A stretch of DNA of 64,000 nt from contig OY744466.1 of the NCBI GenBank assembly GCA_963556145.1, positions 3,472,001 to 3,536,000 of the forward strand. The letters are read 5' to 3'. This document shows, piece by piece, positions 45,804 to 57,737 of this stretch (position 1 is the first letter of the stretch; the number at the start of each line of letters is the position of its first letter). This DNA comes from Hygrocybe punicea (taxonomy: Eukaryota; Basidiomycota; Agaricomycetes; Agaricales; Hygrophoraceae). The position numbers and the translations under genes are program-made. Under the pieces are notes generated by a model. The model did not search any database, was not told where the DNA came from, and saw nothing but the letters and a program-made list of their open reading frames with translations.

Positions 45804-47186
45804 TTTGTGTATTTTGTTGTGAGGATGGGTCAAATTGAGAAGTGAGACGGGTTTGATGTTTTTGGAATTATTTATCTTGCTCAGACTCGAGTCACCGCAT
45901 GTTCCAATAGGGCTTAGGGCAGGCTTATCGATGATCTCAATCATTGTAGTTCGTAATGCAAGTGGGAATGCTACATGTACAGGAGACCAGGAGCCATCCA
46001 ACAGTTAAAACAAGAGAGTCTAGAAGAAAGGCAAAGTCAGATATTTTGAGTTGTGAGGGATGCAGAGGATAGAAGAAAGGTGTCAGATTTTCAAAATCTC
46101 GACATGAAAAATGTTAAGACAGGGATAACTGAAAAATATGGTTGAATCTCATCATGCTGCCGTTGACGGCGACAAGAACGACCTAAGAAATTTGGACTCA
46201 CTCGGGACGAACGAGGGTTACGAGGCTGAGGACTTCGTGGTTAGTTGAAAAAATTCGACGCAACCAAATAACACCAAAGCGGTATATCGGCAAATGCTTC
46301 CGGAACCATATCGAGACACGACCACAGTTACAACGTCATAATCGAGTGCCAGTGAACAGATACGGAAACCCTTCAGAGGGGGAGAAAGTGTTTTCGAAAC
46401 TGAAGGATGGTTCCGCCATGGTGGATGAAATTTCGATGAAATCCAGAGCAACCTCAGTCTGAGGATTGGGCCATCTCGTCACTAGCGTGCAAATTCGGTG
46501 ACACTAGTGTTATCCTGGAAAGTCGATAGGAAGATAAAGGCTCACGATATATATAGGTCGAGCTCACCATTTGCCGCCTTGAGTTTAGTGCTTTGCGACC
46601 TCACCTGACGTGTAACACCCCTTGACACAGACATTCAATTGAACGATGCAATGGGAGCTTTGGCCCTTCAATCTCACACTCAAATTGAGAGACGCACACT
46701 GGTGCCAGTGAGTCTTCATGGTTTCATTAGTCCTGCTATAATAATTCTATCGTGGTTCTCAGCCCAGTATAGGAGCACGGGCTGTATTGCAAAGGCAAGT
46801 CGCTGCTCTTTATTCGACATGGGATCGCGTGTGTGGCTTGATGTTATTGGCGAAGCGCTAGCGATATATGAAGTGGGTGGGCCGCCTTCGGAATGGCGGG
46901 GGCCGAAGATCCTAATCATTCCATGTCGTAAAAAATCAGCAGCACGGCGAAACGATAGCCATCCTCGAATTGACGATCGAAATTATACCTTTTGCCGAGA
47001 TCGCTTGTCACGAATCAGCTGGTACAATATCCAGTGACCCGCTAATTCTGGAGAAATATTATCAATGCGGGGTGTTCAGTATGTCACTTCATATTTAAGC
47101 ACGATATACTCTGAGCGCAGCATCCTCAGTGCATGTCCTAGATCCCTTTCGTTTGCCTCAATCCATGGCTGCAAACTGAAGCATCG
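45804..47186. other. Gene-poor region upstream of eEF1B gamma
   Basis: 45804 to about 46000 is the presumed promoter. A TATA-like GATATATATAGG at about 46547-46558 precedes an open frame from the ATG at 46651 to 47037 (128 codons). That frame has no recognisable domain and no conserved feature, so it is not called a gene. Confidence 0.4.
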
Positions 47187-47339
47187 GTGAAACAATGTGA
47201 TCACGCCATTTGTCAATTCAATCGAACAAATCGAAAATTACTCTGCCTAGTCCCACACATTCATTTCTCAACCAAGCTGATACCGACACGATACCGGAAG
47301 AGCGTTCTTGATCGACTTAACCTTTCAATATTTCAATCA

Positions 47340-47764
47340 CGACAATCAAACGCTTTGACTATGGATGGTACCCGCAGGAAGAAACTCGACAAATTTCTTG
47401 AATGGAGACAATCTCTGAAGTATATCACTTCTCTGGCTTTCTGGGATGACAGGGTTGGGGAAGACCTCGACTGCAACATCGCTTTGTCGAGATTCACTGA
47501 AGGATAATGCGCTAGGAGTCAGTTTCTTTTGCAAGTACGTACCTTGACCATGCTCGTGATATCGACACTGCCGTATTGCGAGAAGATGGCCACATTGCTA
47601 GGATCAACTCCTTCACGGTCTGGAGCAGCAGCCGGACATCGTCTACGCGCCAGTCAAACAACAGATGCTTCAATTGTTCCTTGAACTTGAAAATGGCACC
47701 GAGCTTCATTTTTGTCGTTGACGCACCCGACGAGTGCGGTTCCTACCGCTCCGAGAACAATTAA
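47340..47764 (+). pseudogene. NACHT receptor remnant
   Basis: Two short pieces in family order: MDGTRRKKLDKFLEWRQS (about 47360-47413), resembling the C-x-GTR...L...W box just before the P-loop, and SFIFVVDAPDECG (about 47704-47742), resembling a Walker B FVVDALDECG. The P-loop itself is not readable between them and stops intervene. Weak but consistent evidence of a second, older receptor copy on the same strand as the one at 38-39.8 kb. Confidence 0.4.
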
Positions 47765-48721
47765 ATCACACGCAGTGAAGAAATTTTGTGGACCTCACTC
47801 ATTGAACAGCTAGCTCTTCAACCTTTCGGGATCCAAAGAGTGGATCAAATGTTGCCAACGATCGAGATATGATGTTCCAAGGATGTTTTGACGTCCACGA
47901 CAGAGCATGATGAAACTGCAGATAATTCTATCTTCTAGGTGACTGGAGAAGCAAGGTATTCATTTGAAATATTTCTATGAACGTTTTCAAACTACTCAAC
48001 GCCCTATCAGACTTTGTCCCTCAATAATTTCATCAGGAAATTGAACATGAAATGAGAAAGTCTTATAAGACCTGATCTGATACATCATAAGTAACATCCA
48101 GTATCACTATGATGACAGCCAGGTCAACTCAGATAATTTATGGTTACCTAGATGAAAATACATCACATCAAGCATATTGATGTCAATGTAGCATTAGTTG
48201 CCAATAATGTCTTGACCACTAATTCTGGTATTCATTGGTAACCAATGATATTAGAATATCTGTTATTGACTAATAGGAGGGGAAAAAAATCTGCCTTTTA
48301 ACCATTGTCTTTCTCATTCACTTATCTTATAATGGTCTCATGTTAAATCTTCTTGGAATTTATCTGATGTTATCTCAAGGTCTTAGAATTAATTTTATCT
48401 AATCTTATCTCAAGGTCTTGGAAGTTTATCTTATCTCACTTATTGTCTTATTGTCCAATTTGAATGCTTAATATAAGTGTAAGGATGAAAAATTGAGACA
48501 TGAACAAGATTTTGTATTTTGTTCAACCCACAGGTGTGCAGCCAAATAGTGCCAACATATGTGTACATATTTATACAGACTCCAGGTACAAGAAAGATAG
48601 TTACTTGCCAATGGAATGCCAAATCTCAACAGTGTGACCATGCATAGATTTTAATATATCACCACATACAAAATGATTCCAGTCTTGCAATACCTCTGAG
48701 AAGAATTCATCATCTTAACAT
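47765..48721. other. AT-rich segment
   Basis: Repeated TTATCT(T/C)A and AAGGTCTTGGAA words near 48330-48440 and no gene. The base composition resembles the 8-16 kb island and differs from flanking coding DNA. Confidence 0.4.
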
Positions 48722-49005
48722 CAGAATTACATGACATGATCTTAGAATATCAATGTGATAGCTACAGGAATAGTGTGACAATATTGTTATCAGAATTACA
48801 TGACATGATCTTAGAATATCAATGTGATAGCTACAGGAATAGTGTGACAATATTGTTATCAGAATTACATGACTTTATCTTAAAATATCAATGTGATAGC
48901 TACAGGAATAGTGTGACAATATTGTTATCAGAATTACATGACTTGATCTTAAAATATCAATGTGATAGCTACAGGAATAGTATGACAATATTGTTATCAG
49001 AGTTC
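48722..49005 (+). repeat. 69-bp tandem repeat, 4 copies, open in one frame
   Basis: The CAGAATTACATGA phrase starts at 48722, 48791, 48860 and 48929, with a truncated copy at 48998, an exact 69-bp period. Since 69 = 3 x 23, the plus strand stays open as four 23-residue repeats (core EYQCDSYRNSVTILLSELHD), ending in a stop at 49006-49008. Copies 1-2 and 3-4 are nearly identical within each pair. Confidence 0.88.
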
Positions 49006-49814
49006 TAAATTGTGATAAGCTTATATATCACTAGATCACATGATATCAGTCAGCTATCTGTTGATAAGATCTGTCTGGAAATCCCTGTGTCTCCACGTTT
49101 TCCTGATGTTGGCCCGTCGGCTTTTCTACGTAAGGAAAATAACAAGAGGTATGAGCTTGATGACCAAACGGGACGATATCGCCATACAAGTTTATCGTCC
49201 GAGTCCCAAATACTGGACAAAGAAATCTTATCCTCATCTCGTTTTCGCCTACGATGCTTTACCCCGGTAAGAGATCAATCACTGCTTTGGTGACTTGATC
49301 CGCTTAGCTCGAATAGCTCAATTTGGTTTTCTCGACACTGGATACGTTTCAGTCTGGCGCGGAAAAACCAATCATCCCTCGCAAGATACCGCCAGATGAC
49401 GTTTCGCGCGGGTACATTGAAAGCATGAGCAGGTTTACGCGAAAGAAGCACATCCCCATTGGTTTAAAACATCGGAGGTATTTCGACGCCGAGCAATCGG
49501 CTTTGAAAGTATCCAAGAACTTTGAAGCTTTAAACACCAAAGACCCTTAGAGATCTATGCTGTCAAGTCCTTGAGCGAAGGTTTGAACACTGTTTGGGAC
49601 GGCGGCCGCATTTTATAGAGAACCCTACATTCTCACTTACTGACAGTCCTTTGAAAAGCGACTTTGGGTGGTCCTTCAAAGATTCCGCAGTTAATGGGGC
49701 TGGCTTGGAAGAGCATACAGAGATAATGAATGTGTTGAGTGATGAATGTACTACGAATGATTGGGACCATCACAAACAAGCCCAGACGCAAGACCACCCG
49801 CTTGCGTCCAAGGT
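49006..49814 (+). other. Possible eroded coding region
   Basis: Frames at 49150-49268 (KRDDIAIQVYRPSPKYWTKK) and 49332-49547 (YIESMSRFTRKKHIPIGLKH) read like protein and are separated by a GTAAGAG...CTTAG segment that could be an intron, but phases and ends do not close and no family is recognised. Left uncalled as a gene. Confidence 0.3.
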
Positions 49815-51296
49815 TCAGGCTCCCTTGGAATAATATCCAGGAGGAGCATCATCTTCGTCAAAAGGTAGCGTCCGCCCCACCTCAAGCTCACCCCCACCCA
49901 CTACATGTCTACCTCCGCTCACCATACTAGCAATAACTGTAGCCAGGGCGGGCCCCGGGACATTTTGCTCCGAAAGCTTTTGCAGGAAATCTAGTTGAGT
50001 CGGCGTGAGCCGTTGGTCGATAGGGGTGTTAGCTGGGGAAGTCGATAGTAATGGGAGCGGAAAAGACCCTGTGTCAAGGGGTGGAGGAGCCTGACGTATG
50101 TGTGAGTGCGAAAAAAAAACAGGAGCGGACGGGTGCAACAGTCACCTTTGACTTCTTGATCGTTTCTCTTTGGATTGGGGATGGGGGTGCATGTGACCAA
50201 GATTGGGAGTTTGAGTTGGTATCGGACAGGGTAGCAGACGACAGGGTAGAAGATTGGGATGGAGCAGACATCATTGACATGACGTCTGCGTGAAAGCGTT
50301 CTTGCACATCAAGAGGGGTATCACCTTGGAAAGCAGCATTGTTATACTCGGGGACTCGTGTCAGTGGAGTAGCCGGGGGTATGACTCTGGGTTTCTCAGT
50401 GTCGTCGTCGTCGATCAGTATTCGGGGTGAAGGTCTGTATCGGCGCCTTCTCCGTCGACGAAGGAAAATCGTGCCCATGACCATGAGCAAGATAACCACA
50501 ATACCTCCCCCAACGGCTCCCGCAATAACGCCGACCGACATGTGGCCGGATCGACTAGGAATCGGTGGCAATCCCGACGACGTTGTGGTTGCCGTTGATG
50601 CACTAGCCGTCGGTAATGGGATAGAGCTGTTTGTTGATGCATCTGAGGCAACTGTATAGCTATGACAGTGAGAAAACCAGTAGTGTCAAGCAGGTCTTGG
50701 TCCCGGGATAACTATACAATGACATACACAAAGCTGCTCATCCATACATACACAACGGGGGGGTCAGCAGGGTTCCCTGAGCCGAGCTGGGTAATTGTGA
50801 TGGTATGTTGTCCTTGAGGGAGGGTGCCTGAGTACCATGGGAATGGCACACATGCAGTGTCGGGCTCTCCCGATACGAAGGTATTGATGTGAGTGACATC
50901 GGCACCATCAAGCGTTACCTGCGCGACCGCCCCCGAATATTCGAGGATGAAGTTGACGGTGACGGCGGTGCCTAGCAAGCAACGATAAGCAACGGCGACG
51001 TGGAGCTCAAGGTTGCAAAACTTGACTCTACCTGTGAATGTCAAAGATATGTTCTGGCCAACATTGCTCGTCCACCTGCTGCCACCACAAAGGGTCGGAT
51101 AATCAGGGCGACCCCACCTCAACAACGAGATTCTTAGTTAAGTGAGGTTGAGCGTATTGCATGGTGCTCACCAATTTGGTGGTTCGGTGAGCAAACTCGT
51201 GTCATTGAGATACACAGTCACATTTTGAGCCCAACAGAGATTAACCAGAAAAATAGCGAAAAAGAAGGTAAACTGGAAGGCGGACGTGACCGCCAT
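49815..51296 (-). CDS. Type I membrane protein with secreted beta-rich domain
   Basis: Exon model (right to left): 51296..51172, 51117..51032, 50971..50728, 50659..50146, 50090..49815; 414 aa, all phases consistent. A signal peptide of about 23 residues ends near CWAQ. An extracellular domain with four Cys to about residue 150 (LCGGSRW, VTVNFILEYSGAVAQVTLDG, GQHTITITQLG) looks like a jelly-roll or lectin-like fold. Then come a Ser/Thr/Pro stalk, one membrane helix at about 194-218 followed by seven Arg (stop-transfer), and a disordered cytosolic tail with DDDDTEKPR. This layout is common in Agaricomycetes (SKG6/wall-sensor-like), function unknown. The last intron is ambiguous; the CGTCAG acceptor keeps phase. 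Intact. Confidence 0.75.
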
Positions 51297-51608
51297 TATG
51301 AAAGAGGAGAGTAAGAATCGGTGAAACGAAAAACCCTGATATGGAACTTACCCCTGCGTTCAGACCGCTAATGAACGTTAATGAACACGCCCTTAGTAAG
51401 TTAGTAAGTTAGTACTTACTAGCGAGTGCTTACATAATTATTACCATAACATATTGCCAATTGCAAGTTGGCAATTGGTATGTTCACCACCCATCATACA
51501 TCGTAAATCATGTTGATATATTCGACGCCAATCTCAGTAGCTGGTTGTGACATAAAGGGATCCGGAAACACAATTACAAGTACAACTTTACAAGCAGGCG
51601 CATTTGTC
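51297..51608. other. Intergenic
   Basis: 312 bp. Contains short palindromic TTAGTAAG and CCAATTGCAAGTTGGCAATTGG words at about 51395-51480. No gene. Confidence 0.4.
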
Positions 51609-52501
51609 TCACTCGAGGAAATCAGTCTTGATCGCGGCATCCAAAGCCTCCTTGATCGGCGTATCACCACCAACTAGATCGATAGCCAACCCAGACGCGT
51701 CCTCCCTGTCCACAAGCATCGCCAGCACCTTGGCGACATCCTCCCTCTGCGTAACGTGGTCGTCAGTATAAACATATTTGTGTGTTCGCTCGAAACACTC
51801 ACAGGGATCACCGGTGTAAGGTGTGTTCGGCCCATCGAGGCTTTACCTGTGCTGGGATCATTCGAGAACCCTCCAGGACGGAGGATGGTCCACTTGAAGG
51901 CATTGCGCTTGACCAATTCTTTGTCAGCCTTGTATTTCCACTTCATCCATACCGGCATAGCGTCGTAGAGCCATTTAGATGTCTTCAAGTCGTCTTCGTT
52001 CTACAGTACCGAAGAAGTCAGCCCCGTCGGACACGGGAGTCAAAAGAGTCTCGCATACATAGTGTGCTGGAACCTTGTCGAGGTCCCTCAGGTCCGTACC
52101 AGACATCATGATCAGTCTCGGTTTCAGTCCCTTGACGGCTTCAATACCATCGAACACCTTGACCGCGCCATCATATGCCTCCGCCTGGGTCCTCTCCTCG
52201 TTTCCTTCATCAGCAAGGCTAGGACCGGAGCAATAGTATACCACCTGGGTGCCTTCGAATGCTGCAGCGTATTCTGCGACTGCAGCGTCGACAGACAGAA
52301 CCAGTGTCTTGGCGGACAACGCTTTGATGTCGGCTTCATGTGCAGCTTCGCGAACGACCCCAGTGACATCGTGCGTTCCTTTCAGCAGAGAGATCAAGTG
52401 ACGGGCGACCTGTCAGCGAATCAGACATGTTATGGATGGGAACGCGCAAGACGTCGACGTACTCTTCCGTACGCGCCTACAACAACGACTTTCGTGCACA
52501 T
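51609..52501 (-). CDS. NAD(P)-binding atypical SDR / NmrA-like protein
   Basis: Exon model (right to left): 52501..52463, 52409..52059, 52000..51803, 51746..51609; 241 aa. The Rossmann start is TKVVVVGAYGRVARHLISLL, with the GxxGxxA dinucleotide-binding loop split exactly by intron 1. The chain continues with VVYYCSGPS, LIMMSGTDLRDLDKV, a YKADKELV helix with the active-site-like YxxxK pattern, and TILRPGGFSNDPSTGK, typical of NmrA/SDR_a5 proteins. Such proteins act as NAD(P)-dependent oxidoreductases or redox-sensing regulators; the substrate cannot be told. Small for the family but complete. Confidence 0.82.
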
Positions 52502-54024
52502 TTTGGATTCGTGTGGGGGTGAGATGGGTGAGTCCCAGAGACGGGGTGGCTTTTTATGATGTGCCGGGTCCTTTCATGACGTTTTATGCGACCGCGTGTC
52601 TTATTCATGTCTCACTAGTCTCCGAGTCAACCATGACTCGTATATTGGTAAATATCGCAGGCAATAGCCTCTAACCAGACTAGGACAAACCTATATTGAA
52701 GGAGTCATTATTACATTTCTCACGGCCTACATTTCACAGCTCTACTCCGAGTCAGTTCTACCGTGGGTTCTTGACTTCAAGTTGTCAGGTCAGTTATTGA
52801 TCCCTCTGTGAGTTGTGATTGGGAATGCAGCAACACCTGGTGATTCGTGTCCATGCCAAGGTAAGTCAGATCTCATATTTTATTCAACGCATCTCATATT
52901 TTTCCATCAAGCTTCAGCTCCAAGTCAGCGACTACTACTTATTGTAAGCATACAACAGTTTATATCGGCGGCTTTTACTCCCTCAAAAAGTGCGCGGCGG
53001 CCGTACCCGCTGACGCTCTCCGCAAGTTCTTGAACGACTTCCGGAGATTGCGGAAGAGCTTGTGGTGTATTTTACAATCCCCCCCATCCTCTTTCGATTA
53101 TTTTTTCCTTAAATTTTTTCCTTGCATCACTTCGATGTGACTGGCCTTGCCAGCTGACAGTTTTTCACGCACATATGCCTCGTCCTCGTGCTGCCAGGTG
53201 CAACAAAATCCGAAGGCTGATGGTGTGTTGCCTTACGCCCAGCACCACGGGAACTGCGCTGACAAGGTCTTGCGTCCAGTTGCAATATGGCGTCCGATGT
53301 CGCAAATGACAACGATCTATGTGTATCGCCACTCCCCACCCCTTCCTCTCACGCTCCATGACTCTTGCGAATCCTGTGCGCGACGCCTGCATGGAGCCTT
53401 TTATCAGATGAAGGCGACAGTTTCAATTACCTTTGAAACGGCGTAATCAACTCAGCAATTTGTCGCAAAGCCGATCTCAATCTGTCAGTCCCATAACCGG
53501 GCGGCTCGTTGAATTGCAGATCCTCTTGATGAGCGAAAATAGATCATCTTGTTTTAGCATTTTGAAAGTGCGGGGAACGGAGGAACCAAGGTAATTTGAT
53601 GGATTTCGGATCAACACCTTTGGAGGGCGACGTTGTCCCGTCACAGGCACCTGCCTGTCGGCGTGATGGAGAGAAATGGTTCGAATCGAATCATTCGTGT
53701 TAATTGATCTACTGGTGTGGGTAGAGGTGCATAATCAGACTTTGAGAACAGGAAAGCAGCGTCTGAGTCGGTGTTTGACCAAAGTGGATGTGAGAAACTT
53801 CGAAAGCAAAGAATAAACCAACCTGCTGTTACTATTAGGACATACGATTGTGTGTGCCGCAGTGTACTTTGAAAGCAACTGCCACCAACTCAAAACCAAA
53901 TTGGGGTGTGGTTTCTTACTCCCCTTAAGATACGCATTCGGCCACTGTGGTTGGGGGCCACTGGCCCACTGTTGAGATAAGGATAAGAGGCCACAGGGTT
54001 TCGACGGTTTGTCTTTGGACTTTC
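52502..54024. other. Gene-free spacer
   Basis: 1.5 kb with short non-conserved frames on both strands. A CAGGCACCTGCCTG near-palindrome lies near 53645. No RNA gene identified: a GGTTCGAATCG word near 53683 lacks a matching tRNA A-box and stem. Confidence 0.4.
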
Positions 54025-55233
54025 ATGAGCTCAGCAGCGAATCATCTGGTCTTGTTTGCACATGGGTAGGAAACAACGTTCTCCTCCTATAAGGTTGTTG
54101 ACTAAAAATCATTATAGCCACAATGGTCACCCAGACGAGCTCACCTATGTCAGCACGCAATTACAACACAAGTACCCGCAACGTGTAATCGTTCATTTGC
54201 TCTCAAGTTACGTTGGGAAAACCCACGATGGGATTGATAATGCGGGACAGTTGGTGGTTCATGAGGCACGAGCTTCGACCTTATATTATTATTCCTGCAA
54301 CTTGTAATAACTCAATTTGTTCGATCAGATCCAGGAATACATATCCACTCTGCGAGAACGGGGCATCGTTATCAAATACCTATCTGTTGTTGGACACTCG
54401 CTCGGAGGATTGGTATTGAGATATGCCATCGGACTGCTTTACGCCAAGAAATTCTTCGACAATGTGAAACCGATGAATTTTACCACTTTTGCTACCCCTC
54501 ATCTAGGAGCGAGAAAGCCAGTGATGGGGATAAGTTTGGATACGGTTTATTGCAGCACTTTCAATTTCCTCGCTACTACTGTGGCTGGAGGAAGGTCTAG
54601 TATGGTCTTTGCTGTTTGATATGACGAAGGTTGACTTGGTCTTGCAACAGCTACCCAACTCTTTCTTTTGGATGATTATGATGGTCGGCCTCTATTGGTG
54701 GCTATGGCAGAAAAGGGTTCAGACTACTTCCAAGCACTCTCGTTATTCCCGTACAAATCGCTGTACGCAAACACTACCTGTGATTATCTTGTCCCGTATC
54801 ACACTGCAGGTAAGTCATCCTTGGAGATCATAAACTCAATCTAACATCCTTTCAGCCATATCTGTTGTCGACTTTACCGGCACACATCATCATATACCGG
54901 GTTATGAGCCTGTTATATTTGACATAAACAATTGCGTGGCATCTGGCGAAAACGACTCAAAGGAACAACTCGGACTATTGGGCTGTCAAATGTCCATGAT
55001 TGAGTCACTCAACACCTTGGGATGGGCCAAACATCCGGTGCATATTCACAGGTCTTTGAATCCCCAGTATGCGGTTACCCAGCTGTATTCCGTGTCTGAT
55101 CACTGATGTGTTGATGGGCAGCACCGCCATTCTAGTGTTCAAGGTCTGGCACAAAGATACTTGTGAGGGTAAAGTCGTTGTCCGTCATTTCGAGGACAAT
55201 TTTGTGGAGGCGGATGATTCGATGTCCATCTGA
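54025..55233 (+). CDS. Putative serine esterase/lipase, ROG1/DUF676 type
   Basis: Exon model 54025..54065, 54118..54253, 54329..54599, 54651..54809, 54856..55066, 55122..55233; 309 aa, phases consistent. An alpha/beta hydrolase: LVLFAHG near the start (oxyanion strand), nucleophile elbow GHSLGG in VVGHSLGGLVLRYAIGLLYA, FATPHLGARKP, then LFLLDDYDGRPLLVAMAEKG and SLYANTTCDYLVPYHTA. The candidate catalytic Asp is in DDYDGRP or CDYLVPY, and the His in the HHHIPGY or C-terminal region. It probably hydrolyses neutral or phospholipids in the cytosol. It is shorter than the roughly 400-aa relatives because the region after TPHLG is compact. Intron 2 (54254-54328) is the least certain. Confidence 0.78.
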
Positions 55234-55719
55234 CATTTCTCAATGTAATTTCTTTGAGGGCTAGGATATATGCATCATATTTAATAGAAAATCAATCACC
55301 CTCAGTTGTGTTTAATGCGTCATGCTGCTTCAGTATGAAACGATGCGAATAGGGGTGTATTAGTATACGGTTACAACTGGGGCGTAAGGGTGGACACAAG
55401 TTTGCACAGCTGCTTCACTGTTCTCGCTTTGTCCACTGAAAACAGAGCAAATCATCAGGTGTATGGATGCAAATAATTGAATTGCCTAGGAAGAGTTGGT
55501 ACAATGGAAAGAAAATACAGATCTGCATGGATCAAACACCGAAAGGCAACAAATAAAAATTGGCAATGGGTGGATGCTGCGTAGCTGAAATACTCTAGCC
55601 TGGAATGGAAATTACAAGTCTGATGTACATACCAAAAATGCAACATTCTCATAAGAATCACCCGGGAAGACATCGATATCACAAAGAAAGTAGCCATAAC
55701 CCTCCCAGACCGGAGGGGG
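55234..55719. other. Convergent 3' spacer
   Basis: About 490 bp between converging genes. No gene or repeat recognised. Confidence 0.4.
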
Positions 55720-57737
55720 TTAGGAAACGGCATCCGTCGCAAGGAAGGGGATGCTGGGCTGTGACAATGATGCCGGCGAACTGTGAGGGCTGTGGGATGC
55801 TGAATGTCCATTCTTCACATTCACATTCTCACCATCACCTATCGGCTTCTGCTCCCCACCAAACTCGCCCATTTCATTCGCCACCATACTGTCTCGCGCA
55901 GCGCCGCCGCCGCCGCCACCACCACCGCCCATCAGATGGTGCGAGAGGTTCGTGGTAATGCTGTTTGTCCGGCTGGAAAGTGCACTAGAGGTTGTCGAGA
56001 GGGTGCTGCGGCGTGACGGTCGCGATATCGAGTAGCCGGCCGATGGCGACCGTGGGCCTCCGTCTCTTTGCATTTCATCTCTGTGCACGCTCGAATGCGC
56101 AACACTGCTCATCTCGTGCGAGCCAAGCGACTCGATCGTGGGCATTCGGCGAATGTACCCTCCCAGGACACGCACGTGTGAGTCGGGTTGTGAGCGGTAG
56201 CTATCGTACGGGTTGAAATGGGTGTCCAGCGGGTTATTAAATGTTCTGGGGGGGTATGAGGCGGCGCTGGTGGCGGCGATGCTCGACGAGGTATCAAGCT
56301 GCGCAAAGGCGAGCCCCTCCTCTGTGTCCTGCGTTATCTGACTGAGGATTGACCGGAAATAGTCGACGAACCCGTTCAACTCGCCGTCGGTTGGTTGCGG
56401 TACGTCCACGTCAAAGCCCTGCGGCATTGACGGGTCAAAGTTGGCATATTTATCGTGCTCGGGAGTTGGCAACTCTTTGTCAGATGAGTTGGGCGAATTG
56501 GTTGTGACGGTCCTCGAGACGGATCGAGAACCATGAATGGAATTGGCCGAGTGTGAACTGTGGAGGGAGTTTTGGTCTCCAGTTGGTCTCACCGGTGTAA
56601 TTGCTCGTGGTGGTTGGAGTAGTTGTGTTGGTGTTGCGGATTGAGTGGAACGGTTGGGGAGGTTGGAGCCAGCTAGGGGTTGAAATGGGGACGACGGATA
56701 GCGGTCGCGCGAGAAGGCCGGCGGACGGAAGGAAAGACGACGGGACGTGGGGCGAGCATTCCGTGAAGGTCGACGTATTTTGCTGTAAGCTCGTGATATT
56801 ATATGGTAAAACATCTAAATATTCAATAGGTCAGGAACTAATGAATGTGTTTTTGAATGTCCTTACTATATGTATAAGGGTAAGAAACACCCGAATAATC
56901 GATAACGCAAGAAATTTGCCCCAGGATGGGATTTGATGGCATTGAGCTCTCGACAAAGACCAAACGACATCAATATCCAGGAAACAACGTTGTCCCAGCC
57001 GCAATTCGGTGTCGGCAGAATTTTTCCAAGAAAACACCAAAGCCAGGTTCACGAGAGCAGGCGTGATAAGACAAAAATAGAACAACCACTGAAGTGTACT
57101 CCGGGCCAAAAGCAAAGAACGAAGGGGTACACGGAGGAGAAGCAAATACTGGAGAAAGATAGATAATAGAGCAGCGGACATGAGAAGTGCGATTGATAGT
57201 GTGGCGATCGTTCCCAAAGCTAGCGAAACGGTTTGTCCAGTGGACGATAAATACAAATTGTAAACCATGAAATATCGAACGACATTGTAAAGGGCCCATG
57301 CGCCTACAACAGCCATGAAGGAGCAATCGATGTGCATTAAAATGTTATTCCAACGTACCCATGACGAGTTCCAATATGGTTTTAGACAGCCCTAACCTTC
57401 GCAGACGCTTCCGCACGACCCGTTCTTCGTAAAACTTTCTCTCCTGCAAGGTTGTCGGGTCACCCTCAAAAGTGAGGCCGACGTCCCAACCCGCTTGTGG
57501 TCCATTTGGATGGGAGGGTTGCCTTGAAAGGAAGTCTTTGTATGCTATTGCCTCGGAGGTGCTAGCTCGAAGGAGCGGTTCGGTTGGATGAGAGTTATCA
57601 GAGGTCGTGGTACGAAGTGTGCCTGCGGATAAGCTAGCCTGGCGTCGAATGTGTTGCGGCTGCCCGGGAGCTCCTGAGGCTGAGTTTTCGGCATGTTCAG
57701 GTGTCCAAATGGCGTTGTGGATGGCCAGAGCTGCCAT
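55720..57737 (-). CDS. Four-helix membrane protein with long disordered tail
   Basis: Exon model (right to left): 57737..57359, 57303..56867, 56814..55720; 636 aa from the ATG at 57737. The frame stays open upstream to 57932 without ATG, so a further 5' exon is possible. One option starts at 57975 with a 32-nt intron. Exon 2 carries four hydrophobic helices (YFMVYNLYLSS, LALGTIATLSIALLMSAALL, LQWLFYFCLITPALVNLALV, GKFLALSIIRVFLTLIHIMF). Exon 3 is a Ser/Pro/Gly-rich tail with nine consecutive Gly and a conserved-looking FVDYFRSILSQITQDTEEGL patch. No known family. Intron phases support the model. Confidence 0.65.

Noticed and set aside
46651..47037. 128-codon open frame as a gene
   Set aside because: No recognisable domain, no intron, and no homologous feature; a TATA-like word alone is not enough.
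48722..49005. CRISPR-like array
   Set aside because: Continuous 69-bp tandem repeat without spacers.
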